A DNA stretch of 29,000 nucleotides, taken from an uncultured Holophagales bacterium (GTDB lineage: Bacteria; Acidobacteriota; Thermoanaerobaculia; UBA5066). The stretch is from NCBI GenBank assembly GCA_937927565.1, contig CALBDV010000535.1, positions 1 to 29,000 on the forward strand. The letters run 5' to 3'. Shown in pieces: positions 15,956-23,568 of this stretch. The stretch's first letter is position 1. Each line of letters starts with the position of its first letter. A program made the translations under genes and the position numbers. The notes under the pieces are model-generated. The model worked only from the letters and a program-made list of their open reading frames with translations. It did no database searches and was not told where the DNA came from.

Positions 15956-17961
15956 CGGGCCGGACGCGAAGGCTCCTCCGGCGCGCTCTCGCCTTCCTGG
16001 CGCTCGGCGGGTTTCCGCTTCTCGTCGTCCTCTCGTACAGCCCATCCGGCGCGCGGACCCTCGAGACGCGGGAGGAGGTGGCCGAGACCCTCCTGCGCGA
16101 GTCGCAGGGAATTCGCGACCGCCTCCGATTCGAGGATTTCGACTATTCCGAGAGCGAGGGAGACGCGGAGGTCTACCGGCTGCGAGCCGCCGAGGCGATC
16201 GCTTTCGCCGAGGGAGCCGACAGGATGTTCCGGCTGAAGGACGTCACCTTCCAGAGCCGCGAGGCGACGACGGGCCGGATCGCGGTCGTCGCCGCGCCCC
16301 GAGCCGAGTTCGTGCCCGCAACGAAAGCGTTCCGCGTCTTCGAGGGCGTTCGGATCGACGGGGAAGGCGTCGGAATTCGCAGCGTCTCTTTCCAGTACGA
16401 CCCGACACACAAGCTCCTCGTTTCGGAGGGCCCCGTGACGGCCTTGCGCGACGGGCTCGTCGCGACGGCCCTCGAGGGCTCCGTGGAGACGTCCGCCGGG
16501 ATCATTCGCTTCCGAAACCACGTCCGACTCGGGGGACTGGACGACCAGGGGCGCCGGTTCGCGCTGTCCGCAAGAGAAGTGGACCTGCGGCGCGGCGGCG
16601 GCTTCTCTGCCCGCGGCACCGTCGTCATGAAGACGGACGAGCTCCTCCTGAGAGGGGACGAGGCCGAGCGTGAGCCTCTCGGCGAGGCGGACCGACTCTC
16701 TGCCCGCGGTTCGGTCGAAGCGATCCTGAGTCCCGCCCCGGGGGGAAAGCTGACGACCCCGATCCGGGCAGCAGGCGAAACTCTGGAGCTTCGCCGGGAC
16801 GCGGCGGGCGTTCCCGGAAATCTCCTGCTCACGGGAAATCCGGCGCGCCTGGACATTCCGCCGGAGGGCCTCACGGGCGCCCGCCGAGCGGTCGCGAGCT
16901 CTTTCGAGGCGACTCTGACCGGCGGAAAGCTCGCTCGCGTGACTGTCCCTGGCCCGCTTTCCCTGGCCGAATCGGCAGGCCCGGACCGTCCGGGTGCGAG
17001 GACGGCCCCGGCTGCGCGGCTCCTCACCGCTGGCAACGGACAGCTCTCGTTCGGCCCCGACGGGAGGACGATCGAGACGGCGGTCCTCGACGGCGGGGTG
17101 ACCGTGACCGAAGGATCGGTGACGTCCGTCAGGGCGCCTCGTGCCACACTCCGGATGCTGGACGAGAGTGCCGTGTTCGCTGGGACGACCGAGGAGCCGG
17201 CGCGCTACGAAGACGACAGGACCCGGGTCCTGGCGAGCGTCCTGACGTGGTTTCGCCGTGACGAGAGAATCGAGGGTGCCGGGAACGTCAGGACGACGTT
17301 TCGTGGCCGGGAGGGTTCCGAGATTCTCGGCGGTACTTCCAGCGCGCCCGTCTCGTCCGAGTCGGACTTTCTCCGGGTCACCTCGGCGGATCGAAGGGTC
17401 CTTCTGACCGGAAACGTCACGGCCTGGCAGGAGGAGAACGTCCTCAGGGCGCAGTCGCTCCTCCTCGACGACCGGGACCGGTCGCTTCGGGCCGAGGGAA
17501 ACGTCCGGACGACCTTCCGGCGGAGGAGGGTCGATCCCAGGACCAAAGCCGGTCTCGTGGAGACGGTGGCGGCGTCCGGGGGCGTTCTGACGCACCGCGA
17601 GGCCGACCGCCTCCTGCGGATCGAGGGCTCCTCCAGCGTCAGCTCGGGGACCTGGGTGATGAAGGCCGACGTGACGGACGTCGTCCTCGGACCGGACCGG
17701 ACGGTCGACTACGCGGAGGCCCGTGGAAACGTCGTCGTCGAGGACCGAGCGGACAAGCGCCGGGGCGAGGGATCCATGGCCACCTGGCGGCCGGCGGCCG
17801 ATGCGATCACGCTGGAGGGGAAACCCGCCACGGCCTTTGACGGGAAGGGAAACCGGATGACCGGCGCACGACTGACCTTCCAGAAGGGAAGCGGCCGCGT
17901 CGACGTGGAAACGGGTCCGGGAATCCCCAGCCAGGGGATCCTGCGGCCGGAGGGAATGTGA
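15952..17961 (+). CDS. Large LptC/LptA-type LPS transport fusion protein
   Basis: 669 residues from GTG 15952, which overlaps the recJ stop by 4 bases; the frame is open much further upstream but has no gene-like content there. One N-terminal membrane segment (about 8-28) is followed by an LptC-like region (residues about 40-190, FDYSESEGDAEVYRLRA). A long run of LptA/OstA-type beta-jellyroll repeats then continues to the end. The octapeptide GNVRTTFR occurs twice (444-451 and 516-523), 72 residues apart, which shows internal duplication. E. coli uses separate LptC (191 aa) and LptA (185 aa). Here one membrane-anchored chain may span much of the periplasm as the LPS bridge. The domain call rests on pattern and on the adjacent lptB; exact domain limits are uncertain. 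Confidence 0.8.
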   Translation: MTGRTRRLLRRALAFLALGGFPLLVVLSYSPSGARTLETREEVAETLLRESQGIRDRLRFEDFDYSESEGDAEVYRLRAAEAIAFAEGADRMFRLKDVTFQSREATTGRIAVVAAPRAEFVPATKAFRVFEGVRIDGEGVGIRSVSFQYDPTHKLLVSEGPVTALRDGLVATALEGSVETSAGIIRFRNHVRLGGLDDQGRRFALSAREVDLRRGGGFSARGTVVMKTDELLLRGDEAEREPLGEADRLSARGSVEAILSPAPGGKLTTPIRAAGETLELRRDAAGVPGNLLLTGNPARLDIPPEGLTGARRAVASSFEATLTGGKLARVTVPGPLSLAESAGPDRPGARTAPAARLLTAGNGQLSFGPDGRTIETAVLDGGVTVTEGSVTSVRAPRATLRMLDESAVFAGTTEEPARYEDDRTRVLASVLTWFRRDERIEGAGNVRTTFRGREGSEILGGTSSAPVSSESDFLRVTSADRRVLLTGNVTAWQEENVLRAQSLLLDDRDRSLRAEGNVRTTFRRRRVDPRTKAGLVETVAASGGVLTHREADRLLRIEGSSSVSSGTWVMKADVTDVVLGPDRTVDYAEARGNVVVEDRADKRRGEGSMATWRPAADAITLEGKPATAFDGKGNRMTGARLTFQKGSGRVDVETGPGIPSQGILRPEGM

Positions 17962-18695
17962 CCCAGACACGCCCGCGCCTCGCGGCCGAGGGGCTGAAGA
18001 AGATCTACAAGGGCCGCACCGTGGTCGACGGGGTCTCCCTGACCGTGGACGGGGGCGAGGTCGTCGGACTTCTGGGCCCGAATGGAGCAGGGAAGACGAC
18101 GACCTTCTCGATCGTCGTCGGACTCGTCGAGCCGGACGCCGGCCACGTTCTGCTCGACGGAGAGGAGATCACGGAGCTCGCGATGTTCCGCCGGGCGAGG
18201 CGGGGCGTCGGCTATCTGCCGCAGGAGGCGTCGGTCTTTCGGAAGATGAACGCCCTCGAGAACCTCGTTGCGATCCTCGAGACGCTCCCTCTCGACAGGA
18301 ACGAGCGACTCGAACGGGCGCACGAGCTGCTCGACCGGTTCAAGCTCTCGCACCTCTCGACGTCCATCGCCGACACGCTGTCCGGGGGTGAGAGGAGGCG
18401 TCTCGAGATCGCCCGCGCCCTGACGCTCTCCCCTCGCTTCCTCCTCCTCGACGAGCCGTTCGCGGGAATCGACCCGATCACCGTCCTCGACCTGCAGCAC
18501 GTCATCCGGGAGCTGGCCGTGTCCGGCATCGGAATCCTCATCACCGACCACAACGTGAGGGACACCCTCGCCATCGTCGACCGCGGCTACATCATCAACG
18601 CAGGCGTGATCTTCAGGACCGGCTCTCCCGTCACTCTCTCCGAGGACCCCGAGGTCCGGCGTGTCTACCTCGGAGACCGCTTCCGGCTGGACTAG
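17958..18695 (+). CDS. lptB: LPS export ABC transporter ATP-binding protein
   Basis: Cytoplasmic ATPase that drives LPS extraction from the inner membrane with LptF/LptG (not in this window). 245 residues from GTG 17958. Walker A GPNGAGKTT is at residues 40-48. The Q-loop is GYLPQEASVFRKMN, characteristic of LptB. The signature is LSGGERRRLEIARAL, Walker B LLLDEPFAGIDPI, and the H-loop ITDHNVRDTL. These short motifs separate LptB from general amino-acid ABC ATPases. It overlaps the LptC/A-type gene by 4 bases and precedes rpoN, the same order as in E. coli. Confidence 0.97.
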   Translation: MTQTRPRLAAEGLKKIYKGRTVVDGVSLTVDGGEVVGLLGPNGAGKTTTFSIVVGLVEPDAGHVLLDGEEITELAMFRRARRGVGYLPQEASVFRKMNALENLVAILETLPLDRNERLERAHELLDRFKLSHLSTSIADTLSGGERRRLEIARALTLSPRFLLLDEPFAGIDPITVLDLQHVIRELAVSGIGILITDHNVRDTLAIVDRGYIINAGVIFRTGSPVTLSEDPEVRRVYLGDRFRLD

Positions 18696-18698
18696 AAT
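18693..18698 (+). promoter_or_regulatory. Possible -10 box for rpoN
   Basis: TAGAAT overlaps the lptB stop codon in a GC-rich setting and lies 38 bases before the rpoN GTG. No clear -35 is visible. It would give a leader of about 30 bases without a well-placed ribosome binding site (AGGAG at 18702-18706 is too far from the GTG). Confidence 0.35.
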
Positions 18699-18736
18699 CG
18701 CAGGAGCGAACCCGCCTTCCGGCGCGCACATTCAAC

Positions 18737-20338
18737 GTGGGACTCGAACAGAAACTCTCCCTCAAGCTCTCGCAGCGGCTCGTCATGACGCCGACGTTGC
18801 AGCAGGCCATCAAGCTGCTGCAGATGACGCGTCTGGAGCTCCAGGACGTCGTCACCCAGGAAATCGTCGAGAACCCGGTCCTCGAGGAGGACGAGACGAC
18901 GGACGGGCCCTCCGGGACGGAGACCGAGGAAACCGGCGCGGCCCCGGAGAGGGAGGGTGCAGGCGACCCCCCCGACCGCTCGGGTGACGGGCCGGAGGGC
19001 GCTGACCCGGCCAGCCCGAGCTGGGAGGACGGGAACCCCGTTCCGTTCGAGGCGGCTCCTTCCGAACCCGCTCCGGGAACGGCCGAAGCGGAGATCCCGG
19101 CCGAGTCGACCCAGGAGTCGTCCTTCGAGGCGATCGACCTCGAGTCCTACTTCGGCGACTACCTCGAGGGGACCTCGTCGACCGCCCCGCGGATGAGCGA
19201 GGAAGGGGAGGAGTTCTCCCTGGAGAATCGGGCCGAGGCACCGCCCGGCCTCGACTCGCATCTCGCCGAGCAGCTCGGTGTCTCGGAGGCGCCCGCGGTC
19301 GTGAGGGAGGCCTGCGCCTTCATGATCGGGAACGTGGACGCGGACGGCTATCTCCGCGTGACGCTTCCGGAGGTCTGCACGGCGATCCCGTGCACGGAGG
19401 CCGAGGCAGCGCTCGCGCTCGAGCTACTCCAGTCGTTCGATCCGGTGGGCGTGGGCGCCCGGAATCTCGCCGAGTGCCTCCTGATCCAGGCGCGCGCCGC
19501 AGGTGTGGCAACACCTCTCCTCGAGGATCTCTTCACGAACCGCCTCGCCGATCTGGCGAGCAAGGCGATCCCGGTCCTGGCGCGGCAGATGAGCATTCCG
19601 GTGGAAGAGCTCCAGCATGCGATCGACATCCTGAAGCACCTCGACCCCAAGCCCGGCCGCAGGTACGACTCTTCGAGGACGATCTACGTCGAGCCCGACG
19701 TCCAGGTGGTGAAGGTGGACGACGATTACGTCGTCCTCTTCAACGACGACGGCCTTCCCCGCCTGAAGGTCTCGTCCTTCTACCGGCGCCTCCTCCTCTC
19801 GAGCAACGGCGCCCTCGACGGCGAGGGTCGGAGCTACCTGCGCGAGAAGATGCGGGCAGCCCAGTGGCTGATGAAAAGCCTCGACCAGCGTAAGCGGACG
19901 ATCGTCCGGGTCGCCGAGTCGATCGTTCGCAAGCAGCGCGACTACCTGGACTGGGGTGTGGCGCACCTGAGACCGCTGATCCTGAGGGATGTCGCCGACG
20001 ACATCGGTATGCACGAGTCCACCGTCTCGCGCGTCGTCTCGAACAAGTGGATGGCGACGCCTCGAGGCCTCCTGCCGATGAAGTTCTTCTTCCACTCGGC
20101 GATCACCTCCTCGGCCGGGGAGGACGTCTCGTCCCTCGCCGTGAAGGGGAAGATCCGGGCCCTCGTCGAAGCCGAGGACTCGGCCCATCCCCTTTCCGAC
20201 GCGCGCCTTTCCGAGCTTCTCGCCCGCGAGGGGATCCACATCGCCCGCAGGACCGTGGCGAAGTACCGCGAGGAGCTCCACATCCCGTCCAGCTCGATCC
20301 GCAAGGTGGAGCGTGGGCCAGCCGGTCCGCCGGCGTGA
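18737..20338 (+). CDS. rpoN: RNA polymerase sigma-54 factor
   Basis: Alternative sigma factor that recognises -24/-12 promoters and needs an AAA+ activator. 533 residues from GTG 18737. Region I is the Gln/Leu-rich LSQRLVMTPTLQQAIKLLQM stretch that contacts the activator. Region II is unusually long and acidic (about residues 50-155, rich in Glu, Pro, Gly and Ser). The core-binding domain follows, then the helix-turn-helix with MHESTVSRVVSNKW. The RpoN box ARRTVAKYRE is at residues 503-512 and contacts the -24 element. All functional parts are intact. The neighbours lptB and hpf match the widely conserved rpoN locus. Confidence 0.97.
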   Translation: MGLEQKLSLKLSQRLVMTPTLQQAIKLLQMTRLELQDVVTQEIVENPVLEEDETTDGPSGTETEETGAAPEREGAGDPPDRSGDGPEGADPASPSWEDGNPVPFEAAPSEPAPGTAEAEIPAESTQESSFEAIDLESYFGDYLEGTSSTAPRMSEEGEEFSLENRAEAPPGLDSHLAEQLGVSEAPAVVREACAFMIGNVDADGYLRVTLPEVCTAIPCTEAEAALALELLQSFDPVGVGARNLAECLLIQARAAGVATPLLEDLFTNRLADLASKAIPVLARQMSIPVEELQHAIDILKHLDPKPGRRYDSSRTIYVEPDVQVVKVDDDYVVLFNDDGLPRLKVSSFYRRLLLSSNGALDGEGRSYLREKMRAAQWLMKSLDQRKRTIVRVAESIVRKQRDYLDWGVAHLRPLILRDVADDIGMHESTVSRVVSNKWMATPRGLLPMKFFFHSAITSSAGEDVSSLAVKGKIRALVEAEDSAHPLSDARLSELLAREGIHIARRTVAKYREELHIPSSSIRKVERGPAGPPA

Positions 20339-20358
20339 GGCCCCAACGCAGGAATATC

Positions 20359-20365
20359 GAGGAGG
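20359..20365 (+). promoter_or_regulatory. Strong Shine-Dalgarno for hpf
   Basis: GAGGAGG lies 4 bases before ATG 20370 and fixes that codon as the start over an in-frame upstream codon at 20313 inside rpoN. It is one of the few strong ribosome binding sites in the window, which suits an abundant ribosome-associated protein. Confidence 0.75.
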
Positions 20366-20369
20366 CACG

Positions 20370-20906
20370 ATGAAAGTCGAAATCACGGCCCGCCGTCTCA
20401 CCGTCGATGCCAAGGCGAAAGAAACGATCGAGAAACGCCTCGAGAAGCTCGCCAAGGTTCTCCCCCGGGAGGCCGATGCGAAGGTCGTGATCCGGCTCGA
20501 GAAGAGGGGCGTCCTCGTCGAGGTGACCATCTCGGCGCGACAGAGAACCTGGGCCGCGGAAGCCGTCGCCGCCGACCAGCTCACCGCCGTACAGGAGGCC
20601 CTCGACCGGGTCGCCGCCCAGGTGAAGAAGACGAAGGCGCGCGTCAAGGAAGAGAAGAAGCACACCGTCTCCGGCGTTCGCAAGGCCGCGGCATCCGCAA
20701 TCCCGGCCGAGGTCCCTGTGCCGCCCCGGGAGAAGCCACCCCGGAGCGAGACCTGCGAGGCCCGCAGGATGTTCGACGAGGACGCCCTTCACGCCTTCAG
20801 TCACAGCAAGCGCGAGATCCTCGCCTACCGGGACCCCTCCGACGAGGTCCTTCGCATCCTCTATCGCCGCAAGGACGGGTCGGTCGTCATCCTGACCCCG
20901 GTCTGA
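20370..20906 (+). CDS. hpf: Ribosome hibernation-promoting factor, long form
   Basis: Binds the decoding region of the 30S subunit and drives formation of inactive 100S ribosome dimers in slow growth. 178 residues from ATG 20370. The N-terminal S30AE domain is about residues 1-100 (MKVEITARRLTVDAKAKETI, then VEVTISARQRTWAAEA). A variable linker of about 25 residues rich in Pro and Ala follows. The C-terminal dimerisation domain carries MFDEDALHAFSHSKREILAY and YRRKDGSVVIL. The extra C-terminal domain separates it from the short E. coli HPF and suggests direct dimerisation without RMF. Located after rpoN, as in many diderms. Confidence 0.94.
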   Translation: MKVEITARRLTVDAKAKETIEKRLEKLAKVLPREADAKVVIRLEKRGVLVEVTISARQRTWAAEAVAADQLTAVQEALDRVAAQVKKTKARVKEEKKHTVSGVRKAAASAIPAEVPVPPREKPPRSETCEARRMFDEDALHAFSHSKREILAYRDPSDEVLRILYRRKDGSVVILTPV

Positions 20907-20919
20907 CAGGGGCCCCTGG

Positions 20920-21936
20920 ATGCTCCCGACGCCTCCCGAGACGAAGCCGCAGGTCAGGGCGGCTGACCTCGAGTCGCCCGCTCTGGGGCCGCTCGGGCTG
21001 AAGCTCGTCTCGGGGCGCGCCGGCCTGGACCGGCCCATCGAATGGCCGCGCGTCCAGAAACCGGGGCTGGCCATTGCCGGGTTCCTTCCTTACGTGAGAG
21101 CGAGGCGGGTGCAGATTCTCGGCGAGAGCGAGTTCGACTATCTGAGGACGCTCTCCCCGCGCGTCGTGAAGGAGCGGTTCGACGCCTTCACCTCCCTGGG
21201 AATGTCGTGCGTGATCGTCACGAAGGGGATCCGGCCGCCGGCCGTCCTCAAGCGCTTCTGCCAGGAAAGGGACGTTCCGCTCTTCGCGACGCCCCGCCTC
21301 ACGAGCACCGTCATCGAAGGACTGACGGCGTTCCTCGAGGAGTCACTCGCACCCCGCGTGACGCTTCACGGCGTCCTGGTCGAGGTCGGCGGGCTCGGCA
21401 CCCTCCTCCTGGGCGACTCGGGGGTCGGAAAGAGCGAGTGCGCGCTCGCCCTCGTCCAGCGCGGCCACCGCCTCGTCGCCGACGACCTGGTCGTCGTCAA
21501 GCGGTTCCACAACGACGCCCTCGTCGGATCCTCGGCCGGGGTCATCCGCCACCACATGGAGCTGCGGGGTCTGGGCATCGTCAACGTGCCTCTCCTCTTC
21601 GGCGTCGCGGCCGTCCTCGAGCGGCACACCGTCGAGCTCGTCATCCGGCTCTCCCACTGGGTCGAGGGGGTCGAGTACGATCGGCTCGGCCTCGACGAGG
21701 AGACCGAGACGATCCTCGGCGTCGCCGTCCCTCTCGTCAGGATGCCGGTCGCCACCGGGCGCGACGTCGCCCTCCTGGTCGAGATCGCGGCCCGCAACCA
21801 CCTCCTGAAGAGGCGCGGCTACAACGCCGCGAAGGAGATGGCCGCCCGGGTCCACGAGGAGATCGCCCGTCGCACCGCCTCCGATCGTGAGAGGAGAAAG
21901 ATGCCCCGCAAGCGATTCTGGGCGGGAGAAGCATGA
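20920..21936 (+). CDS. hprK: HPr kinase/phosphorylase
   Basis: Phosphorylates and dephosphorylates HPr on Ser46, linking PTS state to energy or phosphate level. 338 residues from ATG 20920. The N-terminal domain resembles the MurF-like HprK domain. In the C-terminal kinase domain, His150 in VTLHGVLVEV is the expected catalytic His. Walker A GDSGVGKS is at 165-172, followed by LVADDLV with the catalytic Asp pair. The family signature MELRGLGIVNVPLLFG starts at residue 213. The late loop reads MPVATGRDVALLVE, close to the PVxxGRN motif that mediates phosphorolysis. It overlaps rapZ by 4 bases. Its substrate HPr, with Ser46, lies three genes downstream. Confidence 0.96.
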   Translation: MLPTPPETKPQVRAADLESPALGPLGLKLVSGRAGLDRPIEWPRVQKPGLAIAGFLPYVRARRVQILGESEFDYLRTLSPRVVKERFDAFTSLGMSCVIVTKGIRPPAVLKRFCQERDVPLFATPRLTSTVIEGLTAFLEESLAPRVTLHGVLVEVGGLGTLLLGDSGVGKSECALALVQRGHRLVADDLVVVKRFHNDALVGSSAGVIRHHMELRGLGIVNVPLLFGVAAVLERHTVELVIRLSHWVEGVEYDRLGLDEETETILGVAVPLVRMPVATGRDVALLVEIAARNHLLKRRGYNAAKEMAARVHEEIARRTASDRERRKMPRKRFWAGEA

Positions 21937-22814
21937 ACGAAGCCGCCGGCGAGCAGCGCCTTCTCGTCGTCACCGGGCTCTCGGGATCGGGGAAGTCGTA
22001 CGCGGCGCATGCCCTCGAAGACATCGGCTACAACACGATCGACAACCTCCCCCTGTCGCTCCTTCGTGGATTCACCGAGGAAGCGGCGTCGGGGGGAGGG
22101 CGGAAGGGGAGAACGGCCGTCGTCCTCGACGTCCGCAACCCCGGTTTTGCAGAGGCATTCCCCGCCCTTCTGGTCGAGCTGCGGACGCTGCTTCCCGTCA
22201 CCGTCGTCTTCCTCGACGCGGATGATTCGACGATCTTCCGGCGCTTCTCGGAAACGCGCCGCCCGCACCCGCTCGCCCAGGAACGAACTCTCACCGAGGC
22301 GGTCGCCTGGGAGCGCCGCCTCCTCGCCGAGGTGAAGGAGAAGGCCGACCTCGTCCTCGACACGACGGCGATGACGGTCCACGAGCTCCGCTCCGTCCTC
22401 GCCGAGCATTTTCGGGCGCCTGGCGACCTGGGCGTTCTCGCCGTGTCGATCGTCTCGTTCGGTTTCAAGCACGGCGTTCCGCCGTCGATCGATCTCTGCT
22501 TCGACGTGCGATTTCTCGCGAATCCCCACTTCGTCCCCGAGCTGAGGCCTAGGACGGGCCGCGACCCCGACGTGGCTCGGTTCATCGAGGAGGGGGGCTC
22601 CACGGCCCCGTTCTACCGGCGCCTCCTGGAGTTCCTCCTCTTCTGCCTCCCCAACTACCGCCGGGAGAACCGCGCCTACCTGACGATCGGCGTCGGCTGC
22701 ACGGGGGGGCGTCACCGTTCCGTCTACATCGCCGAGCGCCTCGGCCGGGACCTCGCCGCCTCCGGCTATCCCGTTCGGATCGCCCACCGCGACGACACCC
22801 GGGAAGGACCATGA
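21933..22814 (+). CDS. rapZ: RNase adapter / nucleotide-binding protein RapZ (YvcJ family)
   Basis: P-loop protein of 293 residues. In E. coli RapZ guides RNase E to the small RNA GlmZ and so controls amino-sugar synthesis; in other phyla the role is less clear. Walker A GLSGSGKS is at residues 15-22, followed by ALEDIGYNTIDNLPLSLL. The middle has DADDSTIFRRFSETRRPHPL. The C-terminal domain has FGFKHGVPPSIDLCFDVRFL and the conserved VGCTGGRHRSVYIAERL. All are family hallmarks. ATG 21933 overlaps hprK and the stop overlaps the EIIA gene, both by 4 bases. Linkage to PTS genes is conserved across bacteria. No GlmZ-like RNA was recognised in this window. Confidence 0.95.
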   Translation: MNEAAGEQRLLVVTGLSGSGKSYAAHALEDIGYNTIDNLPLSLLRGFTEEAASGGGRKGRTAVVLDVRNPGFAEAFPALLVELRTLLPVTVVFLDADDSTIFRRFSETRRPHPLAQERTLTEAVAWERRLLAEVKEKADLVLDTTAMTVHELRSVLAEHFRAPGDLGVLAVSIVSFGFKHGVPPSIDLCFDVRFLANPHFVPELRPRTGRDPDVARFIEEGGSTAPFYRRLLEFLLFCLPNYRRENRAYLTIGVGCTGGRHRSVYIAERLGRDLAASGYPVRIAHRDDTREGP

Positions 22815-23275
22815 AGAACCCCGAAGCTCCGGCCACGGCGCCCGCGCCGAACGCGAACGTCGGCATCCTCCTGCTTTCTCACGGTCCGCTCGCGGAAGCG
22901 TTGAAGGAGACGGTGGGTGTCCTCGAGCCAGATCAGGAAGAGCCGCTCGGAGCCCTTTCCCTCGCGTGGGACGAGGCCCCCGAGCGCGCGAGCGAGCGCC
23001 TCCAGAAAGCGATCGCGCAGGCCGACCGCGGCCGGGGCGTCGTTCTCCTGACCGACATGTTCGGTGGCACTCCCTCGAACCTCGCCCTTGCCTTCCTGCA
23101 GAAGGGAAGGATCGAGATCGTCTCAGGGGTCAACCTGCCCATGGTCATGAAGGCCCGGGCCCTCGCGCGCGAGGGAAAAGAGCCGTCCGAGATGGCGAGG
23201 ACGCTCGTCGAGAAGGGGCGCCGCGCCATCGTCGCGGCCGGAGAGCTGATGGAGACGGAGAAACGTCCCGCGTGA
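22811..23275 (+). CDS. PTS EIIA component, mannose/fructose family
   Basis: Cytoplasmic phosphocarrier accepting phosphate from HPr-His15. 154 residues from ATG 22811. After a ~15-residue Pro/Ala-rich lead, ILLLSHGPLAEAL contains the expected phospho-histidine His24. LLTDMFGGTPSNLALAF and SGVNLPMVMKA are typical of the EIIA-Man fold. No EIIB, EIIC or EIID partner is in the window, so a regulatory role, such as feeding an unseen kinase or the HprK circuit, is more likely than sugar import; this is inference. It overlaps rapZ and HPr by 4 bases each. In E. coli the equivalent locus has ptsN instead. Confidence 0.93.
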   Translation: MKNPEAPATAPAPNANVGILLLSHGPLAEALKETVGVLEPDQEEPLGALSLAWDEAPERASERLQKAIAQADRGRGVVLLTDMFGGTPSNLALAFLQKGRIEIVSGVNLPMVMKARALAREGKEPSEMARTLVEKGRRAIVAAGELMETEKRPA

Positions 23276-23541
23276 TCGAGAAGACGGTCGTCCTCAAGAA
23301 CCGGCTCGGCCTGCACGCGCGCGCAGCTGCGAAGCTCGTCCACACGGCCGCCCACTACAGCGCCCGGATCACCCTGTCGAGGGACGGAGAGGACGTCGAC
23401 GGCAAGAGCATCCTCGGACTGCTTCTCCTCGCCGCCGGCAAGGGAACGCCCATCGTGGTCCGGACGGAAGGGGTCGACGAGGTCGAAGCGATGTCGGCGC
23501 TGTCGGACCTCGTCGAGAGGCGGTTCGACGAGTCGGAGTAG
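23272..23541 (+). CDS. ptsH: Phosphocarrier protein HPr
   Basis: Small PTS carrier relaying phosphate from enzyme I to EIIA. 89 residues from GTG 23272, overlapping the EIIA stop by 4 bases. His15 is in RLGLHARAAAKLV, the enzyme I phosphorylation site. Ser46 in DGKSILGLLLLAAGKG sits exactly at the HprK target position. Having both residues in one HPr, with hprK nearby, indicates dual control. By length and motifs it is complete. It could be an NPr-type regulatory HPr rather than a sugar-transport HPr, and sequence alone does not decide. Confidence 0.95.
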   Translation: MIEKTVVLKNRLGLHARAAAKLVHTAAHYSARITLSRDGEDVDGKSILGLLLLAAGKGTPIVVRTEGVDEVEAMSALSDLVERRFDESE

Positions 23542-23554
23542 CTCCGCGGAAGGC

Positions 23555-23560
23555 TACAAT
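23555..23560 (+). promoter_or_regulatory. -10 box for ptsI, near-leaderless
   Basis: TACAAT (5/6 to the sigma-70 consensus) lies in the 27-base gap after ptsH, 8 bases before ATG 23569. A start site about 7 bases downstream would leave a 0-3 base leader. There is no Shine-Dalgarno and no clear -35. Confidence 0.5.
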
Positions 23561-23568
23561 CGCTGCTC

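Noticed and set aside
15544..17970. 808-codon open frame on the - strand opposite recJ and the LptC/A-type gene
   Set aside because: Long antisense frames are common at this GC content. It crosses two real coupled genes and has no recognisable fold or start signal.
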